NCBI RefSeq assembly: GCF_014205165.1
Contig: NZ_JACHMZ010000001.1
Span: 2,936,501-3,000,500 of the forward strand
Reading direction: 5' to 3'
Origin: Micromonospora carbonacea
GTDB taxonomy: Bacteria; Actinomycetota; Actinomycetes; Mycobacteriales; Micromonosporaceae
DNA length: 64,000 nt
Below are positions 53,247-63,579 of the stretch, piece by piece (within the stretch, counting starts at the first letter, position 1; the number at the start of each line of letters is the position of its first letter). Under the pieces are notes generated by a model that was not told the origin of the DNA, did not search any database, and saw only the letters and a list, made by a program, of their open reading frames with translations. Position numbers and translations under genes: made by a program.

Positions 53247-54140
53247 ATGGCGCGCACCGGTAGTGACCACGGCTCCCTGCTGCGCCCGGTCGCGGCGTCG
53301 ACCGGGCGGGCCCCGGTCCTCACCCGTGCCGGTCAGGTCGTGTTCGGCCCCCGCCGGCTGGGGGAGCTGGTGCACGGCCGTCCGCCGGGCGTCACGGGCC
53401 ACCAGTGGACCTCGGCCGGCCGGGAGGGCTTCGACCACGTGGTGTGCGCCGGCGACAGCGGCCGCCCGCTGTTCGCCGTCGAGATCGGGCCGCCCGCCCC
53501 GGCCGGCTCCGCCGCGCAGCGCGCCGAGCGGATGAAGAACGCCGTCTGCGCGGCCGTCGGCCTGCCGGTGCTGCGGATCGTCTCGCCCACGTTGCGCGCC
53601 GCCGACCACGGCCGCCGGATCGTGGCGTACGTCATCGACGCCCGCGCCTACGCCGACGCCGTTGCGCCTGCGCCGGGGCAGGACGACCCGGCGGAGGCCC
53701 TGCCCGTGGAGTTCCGGGAGATCGTCGGCCGGCTGCCGGACGGGCGCACCGGTCACGTCAACGACCTCGGCGCCCTCGCCCGGGCGGCGGCCGTGGAGGC
53801 GTACGTGTCCCGCCGGCTGGTCGACCCGATCGTGCGGGGCCTGCACGTGCGCTGGGCCGACGGCCCGGTGGAGGGCTGGAGCTGGGTGGAGGTGCGTCCC
53901 GGCCGCTGCCTGGTGGAGCGGGTGCAGGTCGTCCAGCAGCGCTTCTCCTGCGGCGTGGACGCCGGCCGCCTCGCCGAGGACCTGGCCGCCGTGGCGGTCG
54001 GCGAGCGGCTGCGCGACGTCGAGGCGGCCGGCCCGGATCTGGTGTCGCGTGACGAACTCGACCGGGACATCCGCCGGCTGCGGGAGCGCCGCGACGAGAT
54101 GCGCGACGGCTTCGCCTTCGAGCACCTCTGCGCCGGCTGA
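53247..54140 (+). CDS. DUF2726-like protein with endonuclease-like fold
   Basis: A 297-residue protein. FDHVVCAGDSGRPLFAVEIG and RAERMKNAVCAAVGLPVLRI resemble DUF2726 domains, which share the PD-(D/E)xK-like fold with nucleases. Only part of a nuclease signature (Asp, then VEIG) is visible, and activity is not certain. The C-terminal 120 residues are helical and charged without a recognised domain. It is a stand-alone gene, not joined to helicase or restriction genes. Confidence 0.65.
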   Translation: MARTGSDHGSLLRPVAASTGRAPVLTRAGQVVFGPRRLGELVHGRPPGVTGHQWTSAGREGFDHVVCAGDSGRPLFAVEIGPPAPAGSAAQRAERMKNAVCAAVGLPVLRIVSPTLRAADHGRRIVAYVIDARAYADAVAPAPGQDDPAEALPVEFREIVGRLPDGRTGHVNDLGALARAAAVEAYVSRRLVDPIVRGLHVRWADGPVEGWSWVEVRPGRCLVERVQVVQQRFSCGVDAGRLAEDLAAVAVGERLRDVEAAGPDLVSRDELDRDIRRLRERRDEMRDGFAFEHLCAG

Positions 54141-54415
54141 CCGACCCCGTCCACCGGGTGACCAGCCCTTCCCGGCTCTCCATAAATTTCCCGTATCCGG
54201 GTTGAACCGCCGCCGCCGCGGGTCCGTACTCCAGCCCGAATGGAGACGGATCTCCCCGCCGCGCCGGCCGGCGCGACGACGATGAGGAAAGGGCATCGTC
54301 GGTCATCGACACGCGACCGGAACGTCGCAGTGATCCTCGCCGAGGCGTCCCACCCGAATTCATCGGTCCGACGGGGTCACGAGTCAACTACCGGATCGAG
54401 AAGGAGAGCAATTCG
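54141..54415. other. 275-bp AT-richer gap before the secreted repeat-protein gene
   Basis: It contains CCCGGC...TTTCCCGTATCCGGG-like partial repeats near 54170-54205 and a good ribosome site (GAAGGAGAG) for the next gene at 54400-54410. No gene is supported. Confidence 0.45.
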
Positions 54416-55696
54416 ATGCGCAGGTCCCCACGGGCGCGCCGGTCATCCGGTAACGCACGGAGCAAGCGGCTGCTGGCCGTTGTCGGCACGCTTGCGGTCT
54501 TCGGTGGAATCGTCGCCGTGACCCAGATCTCGTCCGCCGGGGACCGGCGGACGACCACCCGCGCCGCGGCGGCGTCGTGCGTGGCGCCCAGCCCCGGCGC
54601 GACCTCGAACATCGGCAGCAGCACGACCCAGACGTGGCAGAACGGCCGGTGGGTGCGCAACCACTGGGGCGACGGGCAGATGTCGGTCGCGGAGTGCCAG
54701 TCGCTCAAGGCCGGCGGCACCGCCACGAACGCCAACACCAACGCCGCCCCGGCGGGCTCGACGATCGCCTGCCCCGACGTCGCCGGCAAGCTGCCCCCGG
54801 TCCCGGCCGCCGCCAAGGCCGAGGTGGACCGCAACCTCGCGCTGCTCAAGACCCAGATCGAGGAGGCGAACAAGCGGCTGGCCGCCGAGGGCCGCAACGG
54901 GGGGCAGTTCATCCAGAACGCGATCCTCGGGCCGCTGGCGGACAAGCGCCGGGCGACCCTGGACCGCATCGCGACCGCCATCGGCCGGGTGGCGCAGCGG
55001 CCGCAGGGCCTCGGACAGCTCGCCCCGTGCCAACTTGCGGTCGGCGCCAATCCCAACGCCGGGAACAACAACGGCGGCAACAACAACGGGGGCAACAACA
55101 ACGGCGGGAACAACAACGGGGGCCAGAACGGCGGCAACAACAACGGCAACGGGCTCGGCGTCCTCGCCAAGGACTGCACCAACAGCCGGTTGCAGCCGCA
55201 CGACGGCTTCCAGAACGGCAACCGGTGCGTCAGCACCGCGTTCGGCGAGGTGGGCGCGGCGGCGAACAACCCGTCGCTGCTGATCACCCAGTTCCCCAAC
55301 CAGGTCCAGCGCAACCAGGCGTTCCAGCTCCGGGTCACCACCCGCAACCTGATCCGGGACCGGTTCCTCGCCGCCGGTCAGGGCGGCTACTACCTGGAGA
55401 GCTCCCTGCTCAACGGGCAGGGCCTGGTGCGGGGGCACTTCCACACCGCCTGCCGGATGCTCAACAGCACCCGGCAGCCCCCGAACCCGCAGGACGTCCC
55501 GGCGTTCTTCGTGGCCACCGAGGACGGCCGGGGCGGCTCACAGCCGGACGACGTCATCATCCAGGTGCCGGGCCTGCCGCAGGCCGGCACGGCGCAGTGC
55601 TCCGTCTGGGCCGGTGACGGTTCGCACCGGATCCCGATGATGGAGCGGGCCAACCAGACCCCGGCGATCGACGTGGTGCGGATCCAGGTCAACTGA
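54416..55696 (+). CDS. Secreted or anchored protein with Asn/Gly repeats
   Basis: A 426-residue protein. Residues 20-42 (RLLAVVGTLAVFGGIVAVT) form an uncleaved anchor or signal peptide after an Arg-rich start. A first domain (about 45-205) holds VSTT-like Cys pairs and a helical segment; residues about 213-245 are an NNGG repeat; the C-terminal domain carries ITQFPNQVQRNQAFQLRV, RGHFHTACRML and HRIPMMERANQ. I recognise this arrangement as common in Micromonosporaceae but cannot name a function. It is followed by hairpins. Confidence 0.75.
   Translation: MRRSPRARRSSGNARSKRLLAVVGTLAVFGGIVAVTQISSAGDRRTTTRAAAASCVAPSPGATSNIGSSTTQTWQNGRWVRNHWGDGQMSVAECQSLKAGGTATNANTNAAPAGSTIACPDVAGKLPPVPAAAKAEVDRNLALLKTQIEEANKRLAAEGRNGGQFIQNAILGPLADKRRATLDRIATAIGRVAQRPQGLGQLAPCQLAVGANPNAGNNNGGNNNGGNNNGGNNNGGQNGGNNNGNGLGVLAKDCTNSRLQPHDGFQNGNRCVSTAFGEVGAAANNPSLLITQFPNQVQRNQAFQLRVTTRNLIRDRFLAAGQGGYYLESSLLNGQGLVRGHFHTACRMLNSTRQPPNPQDVPAFFVATEDGRGGSQPDDVIIQVPGLPQAGTAQCSVWAGDGSHRIPMMERANQTPAIDVVRIQVN
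55054..55150 (+). repeat. Tandem repeat encoding NNGGN units
   Basis: Repeating aacaacggcggcaac-type units of 15 bp encode Asn/Gly repeats in the linker of the secreted protein. Confidence 0.8.
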
Positions 55697-55799
55697 CCGG
55701 ACGGCCGCGCCGTACGCACATCCGGGCCGCCCGGGGCAGCTACCGCCCCGGGCGGCTCCGCGTCGCGCGCCGGTCGTGGGCGGCGTGACCAGGCGCGCC

Positions 55800-55820
55800 A
55801 CGGCACCGGGGCGGTGCCGT
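55800..55820 (+). terminator. Hairpin after the secreted repeat-protein gene
   Basis: ACGGCACC-GGGGC-GGTGCCGT is a perfect 8-bp stem about 100 nt after the stop. Confidence 0.55.
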
Positions 55821-55842
55821 GGAAAATGCCGCCGGAATAGGC

Positions 55843-55876
55843 CCGGGGCCACCGCTGAATCCCAGCGTGGCCCCGG
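55843..55876 (-). terminator. Hairpin downstream of lsr2
   Basis: CCGGGGCCACCGCTG pairs with CAGCGTGGCCCCGG apart from one bulged C. It lies 29 nt past the lsr2 stop on the minus strand. Confidence 0.7.
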
Positions 55877-55904
55877 TGTTCCGCATGGTGGACGCGGTGG
55901 CGGC

Positions 55905-56252
55905 TCAGCGGTTCTTGAAGGCCTCGACGACGGAGACGGGGATCCGGCCCCGGTCGGAAATCTCGTAGCCGTTCTTGGTGGCCCATTCCCGGATCGCCCG
56001 GTTCTGCTCGCGATCCATTCCCGAGACCGGCGCCCGGCCGGGGCGGCGGACCGGCCGGCCGGCGTCGACCGGCCCTCGGCCGATTCGCCGGCCAGCGTTG
56101 ATGTAGGGGTCGAGTGCCTTCCGGAGGGTGCCGGCGTTCTCGTCGGACACATCGATGGTGTACGCCACGCCGTCCAGGCTGAACTCGACGGTCCGATCCG
56201 CCTTCCCGCCATCGAGGTCGTCAGTCAAGACGGTGATTACTTTCCGGGCCAT
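55905..56252 (-). CDS. lsr2: Lsr2-family nucleoid-associated protein (H-NS analogue)
   Basis: A 115-residue Lsr2 protein. The N-terminal dimerisation domain begins ARKVITVLTDDLDGG, and the C-terminal DNA-binding domain holds IREWATKNGYEISDRGRIP, with the RGR AT-hook-like loop. It silences AT-rich and horizontally acquired DNA, including many biosynthetic clusters in Streptomyces. ATG 56252 is preferred over TTG 56258 because AAGGAG then stands 9 nt away. Confidence 0.97.
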   Translation of the reverse strand: MARKVITVLTDDLDGGKADRTVEFSLDGVAYTIDVSDENAGTLRKALDPYINAGRRIGRGPVDAGRPVRRPGRAPVSGMDREQNRAIREWATKNGYEISDRGRIPVSVVEAFKNR

Positions 56253-56475
56253 CGCCAATTACTCCTTGTGTGGGGCGGGGTGTGTTACGAGTTTGACCTA
56301 TCGCCGGGCAAATCCGCAAGAATATGCCCCGTTTGCATTCGGCGCGTCGACTTGTCGGTGATGCAATCCCGCTGGCGACTGTGGAATTTGCCAGTACGGG
56401 TTCGCCCGGCGGCCCGCCCGACGGGGTGTCGGCGTGTCCCGGGTCACATCCCGGAACAACGGGAGCCAGCCGGGA

Positions 56476-56496
56476 CTTGAGCCTGACACGCTCAAG
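56476..56496 (+). promoter_or_regulatory. HAIR element (HspR operator) before lon
   Basis: CTTGAGC-CTGACAC-GCTCAAG matches the HAIR consensus CTTGAGT-N7-ACTCAAG apart from one symmetric change. It lies 21 nt before the lon start. In Streptomyces lon is repressed by HspR through such a site, so heat-shock control is likely. Confidence 0.8.
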
Positions 56497-56517
56497 TCAA
56501 CCGATGGCAGGTGTTCG

Positions 56518-58848
<2,331 letters not shown>

Positions 58849-58855
58849 CAGGTGA

Positions 58856-58901
58856 GCAGGGGCCCCTTGTCATCGCTTCTCCGATGACAAGGGGCCCCTG
58901 C
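58856..58901 (+). repeat. Perfect 20-bp inverted repeat after lon (terminator / dispersed element)
   Basis: GCAGGGGCCCCTTGTCATCG and its exact complement enclose a 6-nt loop (CTTCTC), starting 8 nt after the lon stop. It acts as a strong terminator. Its form, GGGGCCCCTTG with a variable inner part, resembles a hairpin I remember as frequent in Micromonospora genomes; that is recollection, not measured here. Confidence 0.75.
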
Positions 58902-59021
58902 CTACTGCGGGGTGGGGCGGCCGGGCGGTCGTCCGGCGGGGCGGGGCGGGCCAGTACGGTGGTCCCTGAATCGTCAAGTATCTGTCCCGCCCGCGCGGCG
59001 GTCCGCCATGGAGGCACCCCC

Positions 59022-59393
59022 ATGAACATTGCCCTCTGGGCCCTGCAGATCCTGCTCGCCCTGGTCTTCGCCGGGGCCGGGCTCACCAAGGTCACCCAGT
59101 CCCGGGAGAAGCTGCGCGAGAAGATGAGCTGGGTCGAGGGCGTGCCGGAAGGCGCGGTGAAGGCCCTCGGCGCGCTGGAGGTGCTCGCCGCGGTCGGCCT
59201 GGTCCTGCCCGCCCTCACCGGCATCGCCACCGTGCTGACGCCGCTGGCCGCCGTGGGCGCGGCGATCGTGATGGCCGGCGCCGTCGTCGTGCACGCCCGG
59301 GCCAAGGAGTACCCGCCGGCCGCGTTCACCGCCCTGCTGCTGGTCGCGGCGCTCGTCGTCGCCTGGGGTCGGTTCGGCCCGTACGCGTTCTGA
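59022..59393 (+). CDS. DoxX-like membrane protein
   Basis: A 123-residue protein with four helices: NIALWALQILLALVFAGAGL, LGALEVLAAVGLVLPAL, LTPLAAVGAAIVMAGAVVV and FTALLLVAALVVAWGRF. The segment TKVTQSREKLREKMSWV after the first helix is typical of the DoxX-like subgroup. ATG 59022 follows GGAGG at some distance. It converges on the helicase gene. Confidence 0.87.
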   Translation: MNIALWALQILLALVFAGAGLTKVTQSREKLREKMSWVEGVPEGAVKALGALEVLAAVGLVLPALTGIATVLTPLAAVGAAIVMAGAVVVHARAKEYPPAAFTALLLVAALVVAWGRFGPYAF

Positions 59394-59400
59394 CCGGCCC

Positions 59401-59434
59401 CGGCCGGCCCGCGCCCACCGGCGCGGGCCGGCCG
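59401..59434. terminator. Bidirectional terminator hairpin
   Basis: CGGCCGGCCCGCGC and GCGCGGGCCGGCCG form a 14-bp stem around CCACCG between convergent DoxX and helicase genes. Confidence 0.8.
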
Positions 59435-59444
59435 CCCGCATTCG

Positions 59445-61151
59445 TCAGGGGCGGTCGCGGTCGCGGCGTACCGTCGTCTTGCGGCCCTTGATCGTGCTGT
59501 TGCGCAGCCCGGCGATCACCTCGTCCACCACGGCGATCGGCACCTCGACCAGCGAGAACCGGTCGGCGATCTCGATCGAGCCGATGTCCCGCCCGCTGAC
59601 CCGGGTCTCCCCGGTGATCGCGCCGACCAGGTCCTGCGGGCGCACCCCGGCGCGCCGGCCGAGCCCGATGAACACCTGCGTGGTGCCCCCGGAGCGGGGC
59701 CGGCCGGGCCGCCGCTCGCCGCCGCGCCCCTCCTGCCCGGGACGCCCCTCGCGCGGCGGCCGGACCGCGACCTGCGGGATCTCCTCCTCGTCGTCGTCCG
59801 AGCCCGGCGAGGCGGCCTCGTGGGCGAGCTTCACCGCCGCGAGCGCCACCTCCATCATGTCGAACTCGTCCGACAGCGACTCCACGATGACCCGGAACGG
59901 CTCCAGGTCGTCCTCCAGCAGGCTCTCCCGCAGCGCCGCCTGGGTCAGCTCCAGCCGCCGGGTGCGCAGGTCGGCCACCGTGGGGATCTTGTCGATGGCG
60001 ATGCGTTGGCCGGTCACCCGCTCGATGGTCTTGAGCATCCGGTGCTCGCGCGGCTCGGCGAGGGTGATCGCCACCCCCTCCCGGCCCGCCCGCCCCACCC
60101 GGCCGATGCGGTGCACGTACGACTCCGGGGCCGACGGCACGTCGTAGTTGACCACGTGGGTGAGCTGCTCGACGTCCAGCCCCCGGGCCGCCACGTCGGT
60201 GGCCACCAGCAGGTCGGCCGTGCCGGCGCGCAGCCGGCCCATCACCCGGTCCCGCTGCTCCTGGCTCATCCCGCCGTGCAGCGCCTCGGCGCGGTAGCCC
60301 CGGCCGTTCATCGTCTCGGTGAGCCGGTCGACCTCCTCCCGGCTGCGGCAGAAGACGATCGCCGCGGTCGGCGACTCCACGTCCAGCACCCGGCCCAGCG
60401 CCGCCGGCTTGTGCGCCCGCGCCACGATGTACGCGCTCTGCCGCACCCGGGGCGTCTCGCCGGCCACCGGCTGCTCCCGGCCGATCTGGATGCGCACCGG
60501 GTCGCTCAGGTGCTGCCGGGCCATCCCGTCGATGCGCGACGGCATGGTCGCCGAGAACAGCACCGTCTGCCGCTGCTGCGGGGCGTGCTCCAGGATCGCC
60601 TCGATGTCCTCGGCGAAGCCCATGTCGAGCATCTCGTCGGCCTCGTCGAGCACCACCGTGGCCAGGCCGCCCAGCCGCAGGGTGCCCCGGGCGATGTGGT
60701 CCAGCGCCCGGCCCGGGGTCGCCACCACCACGTCCACCCCCAGGTCCAGGGCGCGCAGCTGCCGGCCGATCGGCTGGCCGCCGTAGATCGGCAGCACCCG
60801 CGCGCCCAGGTCCTTGCCGTAGCGGTGGAACGCCTCCGACACCTGCACCGCCAGCTCCCGGGTGGGCACCAGCACCAGGGCCACCGGCTCCCCGCCGGTC
60901 CGCCCGTCCGGCATCCGTTGCAGCAGCGGCAGCGCGAACGCGGCCGTCTTGCCGGTGCCGGTGGCCGCCTGACCGAGCAGGTCCCTGCCGGCCAGCAGGG
61001 GCGGGATCGCCTCCCGCTGGATCGGGGTCGGCTCCTCGTAGCCGAGCGCGGACAGCGCGCCGAGCAGCTCGGCACGCAGCCCGAGATCCGCGAAGGCGGT
61101 GGCCTCGTCGGCGGGGATGGTGTGTTCGGTCGATGCGGGTGCGGAACTCAT
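59445..61151 (-). CDS. deaD: DEAD-box RNA helicase with DbpA-type RNA-binding domain
   Basis: A 568-residue helicase. The Q motif is in YEEPTPIQREAIP, motif I AATGTGKT, motif II VVLDEADEMLD, motif III FSATMPS and motif VI HRIGRVGRAG. The C-terminal domain (VFIGLGRRAGVRPQDLVGAI) is the DbpA/CsdA RNA-binding domain, after an Arg/Gly-rich linker. It remodels RNA in ribosome assembly or cold response. ATG 61151 is divergent from the cellulase gene. Confidence 0.95.
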   Translation of the reverse strand: MSSAPASTEHTIPADEATAFADLGLRAELLGALSALGYEEPTPIQREAIPPLLAGRDLLGQAATGTGKTAAFALPLLQRMPDGRTGGEPVALVLVPTRELAVQVSEAFHRYGKDLGARVLPIYGGQPIGRQLRALDLGVDVVVATPGRALDHIARGTLRLGGLATVVLDEADEMLDMGFAEDIEAILEHAPQQRQTVLFSATMPSRIDGMARQHLSDPVRIQIGREQPVAGETPRVRQSAYIVARAHKPAALGRVLDVESPTAAIVFCRSREEVDRLTETMNGRGYRAEALHGGMSQEQRDRVMGRLRAGTADLLVATDVAARGLDVEQLTHVVNYDVPSAPESYVHRIGRVGRAGREGVAITLAEPREHRMLKTIERVTGQRIAIDKIPTVADLRTRRLELTQAALRESLLEDDLEPFRVIVESLSDEFDMMEVALAAVKLAHEAASPGSDDDEEEIPQVAVRPPREGRPGQEGRGGERRPGRPRSGGTTQVFIGLGRRAGVRPQDLVGAITGETRVSGRDIGSIEIADRFSLVEVPIAVVDEVIAGLRNSTIKGRKTTVRRDRDRP

Positions 61152-61244
61152 ACACGAAGCTTTTCATCACCCCGCCCGGCCCGCTGCGGCGACCTGCACA
61201 ACGTCGTCCCCGCCACGCCGGCGACGCGGGCCGCGTCGATGGCC

Positions 61245-61250
61245 TATGGT
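61245..61250 (+). promoter_or_regulatory. -10 element TATGGT of the GH9 gene
   Basis: TATGGT lies about 100 nt before ATG 61351 in the helicase-cellulase divergent region, giving a leader of roughly 95 nt. Confidence 0.4.
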
Positions 61251-61252
61251 AG

Positions 61253-61266
61253 GGCCAGCGCTCCCG
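61253..61266 (+). promoter_or_regulatory. Candidate CebR-like operator of the GH9 gene
   Basis: GGCCAGCGCTCCCG matches 10 of 14 positions of the cellulase operator TGGGAGCGCTCCCA; the right half-site is nearly intact. It lies just after the -10, where a repressor would block initiation. Confidence 0.35.
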
Positions 61267-61350
61267 TCGACGGTCTGCCCGACCGCCCGGCGGCTTCGCG
61301 CTGGGCAGGTCCGGCAGGTGGTCAACCCGACGCACCCCGGAAGAGGAACG

Positions 61351-63579
61351 ATGCCCCTCCGCAAGCGCCCGGCCGCCATGGCGGCCGCCACCCTGCTCAC
61401 GCTGAGCGCCCTGGCCGTCGTGCCGTCCATCGCGGCCGCCGCGCCCGACCCGGGCGGCCCGGTGAAGGTGAACCAGGTCGCCTACGTGCCCGGCGCCCCC
61501 AAGCAGGCCACGGTGGTCAGCACGTCGACCAGCCCGCTGGCCTGGACCCTGCGCAACGCCGCCGGCGCGACCGTCGCCTCCGGCCAGACCACCGTACGCG
61601 GCGCGGACGCCCTCTCCGGCGACAGCGTCCACGTCGCCGACTTCTCCGCCTACGACACCGTGGGCAGCGGCTACGTGCTGTCGGTCGGCGGGAACAACAG
61701 CCACCCCTTCGACATCTCCGCCGACGCGGTGCGCCGGCTGCGCACCGACTCGCTGGCGTTCTTCTACCACCAGCGCAGCGGCACCCCGATCGAGTCGCGC
61801 TACGTCGGCTCCCGCTACTCCCGGCCCGCCGGGCACGTCAACGTCGCCCCGAACCAGGGCGACAACGCGGTGCCCTGCCGCAGCTCCTGCGGCTACACCC
61901 TCGACGTGCGGGGCGGCTGGTACGACGCCGGCGACCACGGCAAGTACGTGGTCAACGGCGGCCTGGCCACCTGGCAGCTCCAGAACATTCACGAGCGTTC
62001 CCTGCACGTGGCCGGCGCCGACCGGGCCGGGCTCGCCGACGGCACGCTGGCGATCCCCGAGCAGGCCAACGGGGTGCCCGACGTGCTGGACGAGGCGCGC
62101 TGGGAGCTGGAGTTCATGCTGAAGATGCAGGTGCCCGACGGCCGCCCCTACGCGGGCATGGCGCACCACAAGATCCACGACCAGAACTGGACCGCGCTGC
62201 CGACCCGGCCGGAGCAGGACAGCCAGCCACGGCTCCTCGCGCCGGTCAGCACCGCCGCGACCCTGAACCTGGCGGCGACCGCCGCGCAGGCGTCCCGGCT
62301 GTGGAAGCCCTACGACGCGACCTTCGCCGCGCGGGCGCTCGCCGCGGCCGAGAAGGCGTACGCCGCGGCGAAGGCCAACCCGAACCGGCTGGCGCCGGCC
62401 ACGGACAACACCGGCGGCGGCGCGTACGAGGACAACAGCGTGGGCGACGAGTTCTACTGGGCGGCCGCCGAGCTGTACGCCACCACCGGGGCGGCCGGCT
62501 ACCGCGCCGACGTGACCGGCTCGTCCTTCTACCGGGGCACCAGCTTCGCCAACCGCGGCTACGACTGGAGCTGGACCGCCGGGCTGGGCGACACCACCCT
62601 GGCCCTGGTGCCCAACGGGCTGCCGGCCGCCGACCTGGCCGCCACCCGGTCCGCGATCGTGGCCTTCGCCGATCGGCTGCTGACCCAGACCGCCCGGCAG
62701 GGCTACCCGGCCCCGGGCAGCGGCGACGGGACGTACTACTGGGGCTCCAACGGCGCCGTCGCCAACAACGGCAACGTCCTGGCCCTCGCCTTCGACTTCA
62801 CCGGCCAGCAGAAGTACCGCGGCGGGGCCTACGCCGCCTACGACTACCTGCTCGGCCGCAACCCGCTGAACCAGTCCTACGTGGCCGGGTACGGCGAGAA
62901 GCCGGTGCGCAACGTGCACCACCGGTTCTGGGCCAACCAGAACGACTCCTCGCTGCCCACCGCGCCGCCCGGCTCGCTCGCCGGCGGCCCGAACAGCCAG
63001 CTCCAGGACCCGGTGGCCGTGGCCCAGCTCTCCGGGTGCAAGCCGCAGAAGTGCTACGTCGACGACATCGAGGCGTACTCGGTCAACGAGGTGGCGATCA
63101 ACTGGAACTCGGCGCTGGCCTGGCTGGCGAACTGGGCGGCGGAGCGGGCGGGCACCGGCGGCACGCCGGAACCCACCCCGACGCCGACCGTCTCGCCCAC
63201 CCCCACCCCCACGGTCTCGCCCTCGCCGACCGTCTCGCCCACGACCACGCCGCCGCCGGCGGGGGGCTGCGCGGTGACGTACACGTCGAACGACTGGAGC
63301 AACGGGTTCAGCGGCAACCTGACCGTCGCCAACACCTCGGCGGCGACGTGGTCGTCGTGGCGGCTGACCTTCCGGTTCACCGCCGGCCAGCAGATCAGCC
63401 AGGGCTGGTCCGGGAAGTTCAGCCAGAGCGGCGCCGAGGTGACGGTGACCAACGAGAGCTGGAACGCCGTGGTCGCCCCGGGCGGCTCGGTGAGCCTGGG
63501 CTTCAACGCCTCGCACACCGGCGCCAACCCGGCCCCGGCGGGCTTCGCCGTGAACGGCACCGCCTGCGCGGTGCGGTGA
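61351..63579 (+). CDS. Secreted GH9 endoglucanase with CBM2
   Basis: A 742-residue cellulase. The signal peptide spans residues 1 to about 30 (AAATLLTLSALAVVPSIAAA). An N-terminal Ig-like domain is followed by a GH9 catalytic domain with the catalytic Asp motif RGGWYDAGDHGKYVVN, the His motif VRNVHHRFWAN, and the acid Glu in AYSVNEVAINWNSAL. A Pro/Thr/Ser linker (about residues 605-640) leads to a CBM2 (CAVTYTSNDWSNGFSGNL). It hydrolyses beta-1,4-glucan outside the cell. ATG 61351 follows AAGAGGAA. Confidence 0.96.
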   Translation: MPLRKRPAAMAAATLLTLSALAVVPSIAAAAPDPGGPVKVNQVAYVPGAPKQATVVSTSTSPLAWTLRNAAGATVASGQTTVRGADALSGDSVHVADFSAYDTVGSGYVLSVGGNNSHPFDISADAVRRLRTDSLAFFYHQRSGTPIESRYVGSRYSRPAGHVNVAPNQGDNAVPCRSSCGYTLDVRGGWYDAGDHGKYVVNGGLATWQLQNIHERSLHVAGADRAGLADGTLAIPEQANGVPDVLDEARWELEFMLKMQVPDGRPYAGMAHHKIHDQNWTALPTRPEQDSQPRLLAPVSTAATLNLAATAAQASRLWKPYDATFAARALAAAEKAYAAAKANPNRLAPATDNTGGGAYEDNSVGDEFYWAAAELYATTGAAGYRADVTGSSFYRGTSFANRGYDWSWTAGLGDTTLALVPNGLPAADLAATRSAIVAFADRLLTQTARQGYPAPGSGDGTYYWGSNGAVANNGNVLALAFDFTGQQKYRGGAYAAYDYLLGRNPLNQSYVAGYGEKPVRNVHHRFWANQNDSSLPTAPPGSLAGGPNSQLQDPVAVAQLSGCKPQKCYVDDIEAYSVNEVAINWNSALAWLANWAAERAGTGGTPEPTPTPTVSPTPTPTVSPSPTVSPTTTPPPAGGCAVTYTSNDWSNGFSGNLTVANTSAATWSSWRLTFRFTAGQQISQGWSGKFSQSGAEVTVTNESWNAVVAPGGSVSLGFNASHTGANPAPAGFAVNGTACAVR

